Source: Miscanthus floridulus
Lineage: Eukaryota > Streptophyta > Magnoliopsida > Poales > Poaceae
DNA length: 64,000 nt
Reading direction: 5' to 3'
Assembly (NCBI RefSeq): GCF_019320115.1
Contig: NC_089597.1
Coordinates: 122,847,485 to 122,911,484 of the forward strand
Shown here: positions 55,811-64,000 of the stretch, piece by piece
Numbering within the stretch: position 1 is the stretch's first letter
Layout of the letters: each line of letters starts with the position of its first letter
Made by a program: the position numbers and the translations under genes
Notes under the pieces: model-generated
The model's input: only the letters and a program-made list of their open reading frames with translations
Told to the model about the DNA's origin: nothing
Databases searched by the model: none

Positions 55811-57473
55811 TGAAAGGTCCTAATGGCTAGAGGGGGGGTGAATAGCCTAATAAAAATTTCTACAACAACACTTAACAAAATGGTTAGATAATTATGAGGC
55901 GAAGCAAGTGTTGCGCTAGCCTACTCAAAATACAAGCCACCTACCACAATTCTAGTTTAGATAGTATCGATTCACACAAGAGGTATGACACTACCCTATG
56001 TTAGTGTGCTCTCAAAGGCTAACTAAAGAGCCACACCAACCAAGCAAGCAAGCTCTCATAACTAGTTACACTAAAGAGCTTGTCAACTAGTTTGCAATAA
56101 TGTAAAGAGAGCGATCAAGATAGTTATACCGCCGTGTAGAGGAGTGAACCAATCAATCACAAGGATGAATAACAATGAAGACCAATCACCTCGAAATCAA
56201 AGGATGAACACAATGATTTTTACCGAGGTTCACTTACGTGCCGGCTAGCTACTCCTCGTTGTGGCGATTCACTAACTTGGAGGTTCACGCGCTAATTGAC
56301 TTCACACGCCAAACCCTCAATAGGGTGCCGCACAACCAACACAAGATAAGGATCACACAAGCCACGAGCAATTCACTAGTGTACCTTTTGGCGCTCCGCA
56401 GCGAAACATGAACACCAAGTGCCTCTAGATGCAATCACTCGAGTAACGCACTTGGATTCACTCCCAATCTCACTATGATGAATCAATGATGAAGATGAGT
56501 GGGAGGACTTTGGCTAGGCTCACAAGGTTGCTATGTCAATGAAAAATGGCCAAAGATATGAGCCACAGCCGGCCATGGGGCTTAAATAGAAGCCCCCACG
56601 AAATAGAGCCGTTGTACCCCTTCACTGGGCACACTACGCGCTGACCGGACGCTCCGGTCAAATTGACCAGACCCTGGACTCAGCGTCCGGTCCACTGATG
56701 GATGCCACGTGTCACCAGCTTCAAACGATGTTCATTAGATTTCAATGACTATGAAGCTGATCGGACGCTCCGGCAAAACTGACCGGACGCTGGAGCCTCA
56801 GCGTCCGGTCGAGTACAGTAAGGGTCAAAAACTGGTTTTCCTCGACCGGACGCGTCCGGTCCACCTCGACCGGACATAGCCCAGCGTCCAGTGGTAAACC
56901 CTAGCCACTGTACCGCCAGTCAGCGCGATCGGACGCAGGTAGTCAGCGTCCGGTGCTTTTGGATCCAGCGTCCGGTCACTAGACCGACGCTGGCATCTCC
57001 TCCATTCTCTTCACCCTTGCTCAAGTGTACTAACCACCAAGTGTATCACCTTGTGCACATGTGTTAGCATATTTTTACAAATGTTTTCAAGGGTGTTAGC
57101 ACTCCACTAGATCCTAAATGCATATGCAATGAGTTAGAGCATCTAGTGGCACTTTGATAACCGCATTCCGATACGAGTTTCACCCCTCTTAATAGTACGG
57201 CTATCAAACCTAAATGTGATCACACTCTCTAAGTGTCTTGATCACCAAAACAAAATAGCTCCTATAAATTATACCTTTGCCTTGAGCTTTTTGTTTTTCT
57301 CTTTCTTCTTTTCAAGTTTAAGCTCTTGATCATCGCCATGCCATCACCATTGTCATGTTATGATCTTTATTAGCTTCTCCACTTGAGGTGTGCTACCTAT
57401 CTCATGATCACTTGATAAACTAGGTTAGCACTTAGGGTTTCATCAATTCACCAAAACTAAACTAGAGCTTTTA
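55811..57473 (-). repeat. Sirevirus 3' LTR (1663 bp)
   Basis: Left edge TGAAAGGTCCTAATGGC; right edge GAGCTTTTA, where the expected final CA is mutated (CTTTTA for CTTTCA). A minus-strand TATTTAAG box lies at about 56582. Palindromic GCGTCCGGTC/GACCGGACGC words cluster at 56640-56990, just upstream on the coding strand. Confidence 0.88.
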
Positions 57474-57490
57474 ATCTCCCCTTTTTGGTA
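57474..57490 (-). other. Polypurine tract, with extra copies further in
   Basis: On the minus strand AAAAAGGGGAGAT abuts the 3' LTR. Similar AGGGGGAG tracts appear at about 57617-57625, 57990-57998 and 58108-58116. The sequence between here and the RNase H end (57490-58658) has no coding feature. Confidence 0.65.
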
Positions 57491-58658
57491 ATTGATGACA
57501 ACCCTTATACAAAGATATGAATTGGAATTCAATTGAATTCATGTTGCTTGCCCAAGCATTTTTACCATGTGTAAAAGGATATGGACAAGTTTCATAAACC
57601 CCAAATGGTAGCAATTACTCCCCCTACATATGTGCTAAGAGTTTGAATTATAGCTTGCACATATGCTTAGATAGGAAATATAGGAGTCAATGTCTACCAA
57701 ATGATGCTAAGGTATAAAAGATGGACCTTTGAAGCGTGATACCAATCGGAGTGCACTAATATATCATCCTTAGCACCATGGTTAGCTCAAAACCACTTGG
57801 AAACATACTTTAGAAAGATACCACTTGTAAAGGCTTACTTGAAAAATGAAAATTATCTAGTGATGTCATTTCATCATTCAATCTTACAACTAACATTCAT
57901 CATACAAGCATGGATGTGTAAATTTAATACTTGTGCCATGCAAGCAAACATATGAAATGCACTTACAAATGCACCATACAAGTTCATGAGCTTGCTCCCC
58001 CTACTTGTGTGCTCAAAATATTAATTGATTCCTTTCCTTTGTCATATCTCTCCTATATCAAGATACTCTTATATCAAGATATCTTTATGTTTCTCTCCCT
58101 TTACGATATTTCTCCCCCTTTTTCACTATTTTTACTACTATCTTTGGTTCTCTCCTCCTTTGTCATCAATGACCACAAAGGTTCTAAATTTAGATAGTAT
58201 TACTTGTAGGGTCGAGATTATCAATGTCAATCAATGGAGCGAGGATTATTTTCCCAAATTTGGTTCAAACTAGAAAATATGCCAAAGATATTTAACTCGG
58301 TTTGATCCAAGGACAAGCTTCTTCACACCTCCAAATAAGAGTTATCTTGTACCATGTTGAGTTAAACACTTATAGCTCATTTTCTAGATTAAACACTAGG
58401 TTTACAAGCCCATAAACATGTCATATGCTATCACTAGATGAAATCAAGCATAGAAGCAATAGTGATACCATATAAACATCAAGTTCATTTGATTTTCATG
58501 AATGAGCTTAATAAAATAGAACCATTTGAAAGGTCCTAATTAGATTGAAAATATGACTAGATGCACTAAACATGTCCTTAGCAAGGATGTGTGTCATGCC
58601 AATCAACTTTTACCTTGGATTGCTCGAAGGAGAGACATGTCATATGAGTGGGGTTGCA

Positions 58659-60098
58659 TCAACACATATTTGAGAAATCCAATATGTTCAACTCATTTCT
58701 TAGCTTGCAAAACATTTTCTCATCCAATGGCTTGGTGAATATGTCGGCAAGTTGATCTTCGGTGCCTACACTCTCAATGCAAATGTTCCCTTTTTGTTGG
58801 TAATCTCTTATGAAATAGTGGCGGACATCAATGTGCTTTGTTCTTGCATGTTGAACCAGATTGTTGGTTAGCTTGATTGCACTCTCATTGTCACATAACA
58901 ATAGTACTTTTTTAAACTTGATTCCAAAGTCACTTAAAGTGGCCTTTATCCAAAGTATTTGTGCACAACAACTACCGGCGAATATGTATTCGGCTTCGGC
59001 GGTTGATAATGCAACACTATTTTGCTTCTTTGATGACCATGAAACAAGTGATCTTCCCAACAATTGACATGTGTCCGATGTGCTCTTCCTTTCAACCTTG
59101 CATCCCACATAATCCGAGTCAGAGTAACCAACTAACTCAAACTTTGCTCCTTTGGGATACCACAAACCAATATTTGGTGTATGCTTTAAGTACCTCAATA
59201 TCCTCTTTGTAGCCTTCAAATGACTTTCTCTTGGTGAGGCTTGAAATCTTGCACACATGCATACACTAAACATGACATCCGACCTTGATGCGATCAAATA
59301 GAGTAGGCTTCTAATCATAGACCGATACAACTTTTGATCCACCATGTTTCCACTTGCATCACTATCCAAGTTGTCATTGGTTCCCATTAGTGTGCTAATG
59401 ACTTTGCTATCAATCATGCCAAATTTCTTGATCATATCCTTGATGTACTTGCCTTGACTCACAAAAGTACCATTCTTCAATTGCTTGATTTAAAGACCAA
59501 GGAAGTAACTCAATTCTCCAATCATGGACATCTCAAACTCATTAGCCATCATCTTTCCAAACTCATCATAAAATTCTTGATTGGTTGATTCAAATATGAT
59601 ATCATCAACATAGATTTGCAATACAAACAAGTCTTTTCCAATCTTCTTAATAAAAAGAGTGGTGTCAACCTTGCCCATTGTGAACCCTTTAGAGAGGAGG
59701 AAGTCCCTCAATCTCTCATACCATGCTCTAGGTGCTTGCTTCAAACCATACAAAGCTTTCTTCAACTTGTATACATGGTTGGGCTTCTTATAATTTTCAA
59801 AACCGGGAGGTTGCTCAACATATACTTCTTCATTGATGTAGCCATTGAGAAATGCACTCTTAATATCCATTTGATAGAGCTTGATGTTGTGGACACAAGC
59901 ATAGGCTAGCAAGATTCTAATTGCTTCTAATCTAGCAACCGGGGCATATGTTTCTCTAAAGTCAAGACCTTCAATTTGTGTATAGCCTTGTGCTACTAAT
60001 CTTGTTTTGTTCCTTACTACTATCCCATCTTGATCTTGCTTGTTTCTAAAGACCCATTTGGTTCCAATCACATTGTATCCCTTTGGTATCTCTACCAA
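58659..60098 (-). pseudogene. Sirevirus reverse transcriptase and RNase H
   Basis: Reverse transcriptase (60098-59490): [71 protein letters not shown] and the active-site YVDDIIF. A CAA-to-TAA type stop after SYFLGL separates it from the rest, which continues in frame as 59480-58659. RNase H part: GYSDSDYVGCK, SWSSKKQNSVALSTAEAEY, LLCDNESAIKL and HIDVRHYFIRD. It ends with the copia tail QLADIFTKPLD. Upstream (60100-60359) the linker to integrase also carries stops. Confidence 0.9.
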
Positions 60099-60359
60099 CT
60101 CTCATACTTGATTTCTTGTGAAGTTGTTCAATTCTTCATGCATAGCATTCACCCAATCAATATCCTTCAAAGCTTCATCTATCTTCATTGGTTCAATGAA
60201 TGACACAAATGAGAAGTGTTCACAAAATGATGCCAATTTTGATCTCATTTGCACACCTCTTTAAATATCTCCAATGATTGTATCCAAAGGATGATCTCTT
60301 GCAATACTTATTGGTTGGAGCAATAGAACTTGATTGCTTGCACTTGCTAGATCATTGGG

Positions 60360-61858
60360 TTAAGATGATGTACTAGCCACTTGATCTTGATCAATATCAT
60401 GAGAGTCACTTGCACTAACTTGATTTGTATCATCTTGCACATTTGAGTTAGAGAGCACTTGCACTTGATCATCTTCATCATCATTCACTTGCCTAGGCCT
60501 CAATTCACCAATATCCATGTTCTTCATGGCATTTGAAAGTTGAATGCCTCTAACATCTTTTAAGTTCTCATCCTCTTCTTGTGAACCCTTGGTTTCATCA
60601 AATTCAACATCATGAACTTCCTCAAGAGTACCACTGTCCAAATTACAAACTCTATATGCTTTGCTTGTGGTGGAATAGCTAAGTAGGAATCCTTCATCAC
60701 ATTTCTTGTCAAACTTGCCCAATCTTGTGCCTTTCTTTAAGATATAACATTTGCAACCAAAGACTCGAAAATATGCAATGTTGGGCTTTCTACCATTCAA
60801 GAGCTCATAAGGTGTCTTCTCTTTCAATCGGTGACAATAGAGGCGGTTGCTACAATAGCAAGCCGTGTTGATAGCTTCGGCCTAAAAAGATTGACTCACA
60901 TTGTACTCACTAAGCATAGACCTTGCCATATCAATAAGTGTTCTATTTTTTCTCTCAACAAGGACATTTGATTGGGGTGTGTACTTGGCCGAGAATTGAT
61001 GTCTAATTCCAAATTCATCACATAACTCATCAATTCTAGTATTCTTGAACTCACTACCATTGTCACTTCTAACTCTCTTGATGGTTGTTTCAAACTCATT
61101 GTGAATGCTCTTGACAAATGATTTGAATGTTGCAAATACATCACTTTTGTTCACTAGAAAGAATATCCATGTGTATCTAGTGTAGTCATCTACTATCACA
61201 AATCCATATTTATTTCCACCGATACTAGTGTATTGTGTTGGCCCAAACAAATCCATGTGCAATAACTCAAATGCTTTACTAGTGTTCATCATGCTTTTCT
61301 TAGGATGGGTGTTTCCAACTTGTTTACCGGCTTGACAAGAGCTACAAAGCTTATTCTTTTCAAACACAACATCTTTCAAGCCTTTAACTAAGTCATGCTT
61401 AATCAATTTATTCAATTGTTTCATTCCAACATGATCAAGCCTTCTATGCCATAACCAACCCATGCTAGACTTAGTGAACAAGCATGTAGATAATCTAGCT
61501 TCACTAGCATTGAAATCAACCAAGTATAGATTCTCATATCTAAAACCTTTAAAGATCAAATTAGAGCCATCTACACTTATGATTTCTACGTCATATACCC
61601 TAAATATGCATTTGAATCCAAGATCACACAATTGAGCCACGGATAGCAAATTGAAGTTCAAGCTCTCTACTAGCAACACATTAGATATGCTCAAGTCATT
61701 GGATATTGCAATCTTACCAAGCCCTTTGACCTTGCCTTTGCCATTGTCACCAAATATGATACTATCATAACCATCATTACCATTGGTGTTGATTGAGTTG
61801 AACATTCTTGCATCACCGGTCATGTGTTGAGTGCACCCACTATCAAGAACCCAATGCC
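60360..61858 (-). pseudogene. Sirevirus protease-integrase region
   Basis: The protease active site DSGCTQHMTGDARMF lies at about 61845-61800. The GAG-pre-integrase zinc finger follows: WHRRLDHVGMKQL and C-S-S-C at about 61350. The integrase core has HMDLFGPTQYTSIGG, VIVDDYTRY, VRSDNGSEF and YTPQSNVLVERKN (glutamate of DDE). A stop and frame change at about 60830-60882 separates the C-terminal part (60827-60360: YELLNGRKPNIAYFRVFGCK and an acidic tail). Confidence 0.9.
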
Positions 61859-62100
61859 TTCCTCTGACTTTGTAATTGACCTACAAAAGAAGATCAATTT
61901 CTTTTAGGTACCCAAACTTGCTTGGGTCCTTAAAGGTTAGTTACTAAGCTCTTTAGAACCCAAATGGCTTTCTTCTTTGAGCCCATCCATGGTTTGCCAA
62001 TAAACTTAGCCTTTACACCATTTGTACCCTTAGTAAGCATATAGCATGAATCAAGCTTAATAGAGGATATATTAGCATTTTTGCTCTTGTTTTTGCATTC

Positions 62101-63861
62101 TTACTCTTTGTGACCAACTTGCTTGCAACTAGTGCAAAACCGACCATTGTTCTTTACAAAACTAGTCTTGTGAGGAGCAAAGGCCGCCTTGTATTTCTTG
62201 GAGGTATAGCCCAATCTCTCTTTGTAGAGAGAAGCTCTTTGGCTACCCAAGGCCATAAGCAAGCGGTCCTCACCACCATAAGCCTTAGCCAAGGTGTGAG
62301 TGAGCTTAGTGACATCCTTCTTGAGGTTTTCATTCTCAACCACTAGTGAGGCATCACAAGTGAGATCATCATTACTAGAAGAGGTAGAAGTGGAAGTGCT
62401 ACAAGAAGGATTAGTAGTAGCAACAATGATAGGCATAGATAGTGATTCATCAATTATATCATAAGTTAAACCTACATTGCAAGTTTCAACATGCCTCTTT
62501 TTATTCTGCTCATCAAGTAAAGAGGAATGAGCCTTTTCAAGCTTTTTATGAGCTTTGCCAAGCTTCTCATTGGCTTCCTCTAGCCTCTCATGAGATGCAT
62601 TGAGCTCATCAAAGGCTTGCTTAAGGGCTTTTAGTTCCTTACGCAAGCTTTTGCATTCCCTTCTCTTGATATCAAAGTGTTCTCTAGCATCTTCTAGCAT
62701 GTCAAATAATTCGTCCTTAATAGGTTCATCATCATCATTATCACTATCATTTTTGTTTTCATGTTCATCATCATCAATATGTTCTTCATCACTTTCATCA
62801 TCACAAGATTGTACCTTAGTGGCCTTAGCCATGAAGCATGATGAAGATTCGAAGAGAGAAGGCTTCTCATTGATGGCAATGCTTGCAAGAACCTTCTTCT
62901 TGGTGGTCTTGTGATCATCACTATCATCATCATCATCATCACTTGAGGAAGCATCACTATCCCAAGTGACTACATAGAAACCATCCTTCTTCTTCTTGAA
63001 GGCCATCTTGTCCTTCTTCTTGTTCTTTTTGTTGTCATCATTATTGTCACTATTGTATGGGCATTGAGCAACAAGATGATATTTGCTTCCACACTTGAAG
63101 CACCTTCTTGACTCTTCTTTGTTCTTGGATGAAGACTTCTTTCTTCTAGCACGGTAGCCCTTCTTCATCATGAACTTGCCAAATCTCTTGACAAATAGAG
63201 GCATCTTCTCATCATCATCATCATCCCATGATTCATCTTCTTCACTTGATGTTTCTTGCTTAGCTTTGCCCTTGGATGATGTGGCTTTGAATGACACGCT
63301 CTTCTTCTTCTCATCCTTCTTTTCTTCCATCTTATTATCATCTCTATAGGTATCATCGGTCATTATATCTCCCAATACTTGGTTTGGTGTCATGGTGTCC
63401 AAACCGCTTTTTACTAGAATGGTGACTAATGTACAAAATCTTGAAGGCAAGCATCTCAAGAACTTGTGGGAGAAGTCCTTGTCCTTCACCTCTTCTCCAA
63501 GTACTTTGAGATCATTGATAAGCACTTGAAGCCTATGGAACATCTCCGGCACACTCTCATCATCCTTCATCTTGAAGCTTGCAAACTTCTCTTTGAGAAT
63601 ATATGCCTTTGCACCCTTCACGGCTTGAGTGCCCTCAAATGATTCTTCCAACTTCTTCCATGCCTCATGAGCCATCTCAATATTCTTGATTTGCTCAAAT
63701 GTTCTCTCATCAATTGCATCATGAATAGCACTTAGAGCAATGTCATTGTTTTGGAGAAGCACTTCTTCGACGACGGTGGGATTTTCTAGATCACCAATCT
63801 CAATTTTGGTTTCTACCACCTTCCACACTTTTCTATTGATTGACTTGATGTGTGTGGTCAT
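62101..63861 (-). CDS. Sirevirus gag polyprotein part (open)
   Basis: Open frame of 586 residues from M at 63861 (MTTHIKSINRKVWKVVE). It has a UBN2/copia gag domain (HEAWKKLEESFEGTQAVK, SVPEMFHRLQVLINDLK, LRCLPSRF), then a basic/acidic linker and one CCHC knuckle (CFKCGSKYHLVAQC, about 63100-63060). Acidic Asp-rich tracts come from CAT/CATCAT repeats on the plus strand, and a coiled-coil region from about 62660 to 62520 (LRKELKALKQAFDELNASHE) follows. It forms the capsid-like particle in active elements. It ends at GHKE-stop before the protease; the frame after the stop has further stops. Confidence 0.88.
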   Translation of the reverse strand: MTTHIKSINRKVWKVVETKIEIGDLENPTVVEEVLLQNNDIALSAIHDAIDERTFEQIKNIEMAHEAWKKLEESFEGTQAVKGAKAYILKEKFASFKMKDDESVPEMFHRLQVLINDLKVLGEEVKDKDFSHKFLRCLPSRFCTLVTILVKSGLDTMTPNQVLGDIMTDDTYRDDNKMEEKKDEKKKSVSFKATSSKGKAKQETSSEEDESWDDDDDEKMPLFVKRFGKFMMKKGYRARRKKSSSKNKEESRRCFKCGSKYHLVAQCPYNSDNNDDNKKNKKKDKMAFKKKKDGFYVVTWDSDASSSDDDDDDSDDHKTTKKKVLASIAINEKPSLFESSSCFMAKATKVQSCDDESDEEHIDDDEHENKNDSDNDDDEPIKDELFDMLEDAREHFDIKRRECKSLRKELKALKQAFDELNASHERLEEANEKLGKAHKKLEKAHSSLLDEQNKKRHVETCNVGLTYDIIDESLSMPIIVATTNPSCSTSTSTSSSNDDLTCDASLVVENENLKKDVTKLTHTLAKAYGGEDRLLMALGSQRASLYKERLGYTSKKYKAAFAPHKTSFVKNNGRFCTSCKQVGHKE

Positions 63862-63972
63862 CTTTGACTTCCAATAAGGATAATTTGTACCATCAAATTA
63901 GGGTGGCTTCTTGGTGTTGTTGATTTGAGCTATTTTTACACCGAAGGTTGTTAAGCCTCAAATAACGGTGAC

Positions 63973-63988
63973 CTCGGCTTCAATACCA
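63973..63988 (-). other. Primer-binding site (initiator-Met tRNA type)
   Basis: The minus strand reads TGGTATTGAAGCCGAGG two bases after the LTR edge. It differs slightly from the usual TGGTATCAGAGCC of copia elements, at the CAG of the core. Confidence 0.75.
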
Positions 63989-64000
63989 CTTGAAAGGTCC

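Larger units (their letters stand above)
55811..64000 (-). mobile_element. Sirevirus (copia) retrotransposon, 5' LTR cut by window end
   Basis: Order on the minus strand: 5' LTR (edge TGAAAGGTCC at 63991-64000), primer-binding site, gag, protease-integrase, reverse transcriptase-RNase H, a long 3' untranslated region with repeated polypurine tracts, and the 3' LTR (55811-57473). This order with multiple polypurine tracts is typical of Sireviruses. Pol has several stops, so the copy is not autonomous. The LTR pair cannot be compared for age because one lies outside the window. Confidence 0.92.

Overview
The window is nuclear DNA of a grass, most likely a panicoid (sugarcane/sorghum/maize type). 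The reasons are spliced plant genes with GT-AG introns, GC-rich first exons, Sirevirus-type copia retrotransposons, CACTA, Mutator, Helitron, LINE and Tourist/Stowaway elements, and grass-type MITE ends. Few host genes are visible. Most of the window is transposon sequence or segmental duplication.

Layout: (1) 1-2.8 kb, decayed CACTA transposase. (2) 2.8-19.4 kb, a duplicated locus for a small secreted CLE-like peptide: an intact copy at 3174-3458, a 5'-truncated chimeric copy at 7495-7743 made by a ~3-kb tandem duplication, and an intact copy at 10507-10794. The region upstream of the last copy is split by an ORF1-only LINE (11722-17546). That LINE carries a Sirevirus solo LTR (14158-16847), which itself carries another solo LTR (15712-16516). 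Target-site duplications fix the order of insertion. (3) 19.46-~22.5 kb, a Helitron 3' end and captured exons of a CDKC-type kinase with a stop codon in the HRD motif. (4) 22.8-32.2 kb, an intact eight-exon gene for ribonuclease H2 subunit A on the minus strand. Its 7.7-kb intron 2 holds a decayed L1-like LINE in the opposite orientation. (5) 33.7-36.9 kb, an intronless LRR receptor kinase of the PSKR/PSY1R type. (6) 42.0-44.6 kb, a Pack-MULE with long terminal inverted repeats, a perfect 9-bp target duplication and pieces of a host gene with introns. (7) 45.4-52.8 kb, a tandem segmental duplication of a MED26/TFIIS-N-domain gene, with MITEs present in one copy and missing from the other. (8) 53.1-54.8 kb, a second type of Sirevirus-like solo LTR. 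(9) 55.8 kb to the end, most of a Sirevirus in minus orientation, with its 3' LTR, repeated polypurine tracts, decayed pol, an open gag, the primer-binding site and the first 10 bases of the other LTR.

The host genes have unrelated jobs: peptide signalling, receptor kinase, ribonucleotide and R-loop removal, and transcription. They do not form a pathway. The CLE-like ligand genes and the PSY1R-type receptor are about 20 kb apart, but nothing in the sequence says they pair.

A dispersed family of AAACA-rich tandem repeats (four blocks) is the main structure that named features do not explain.
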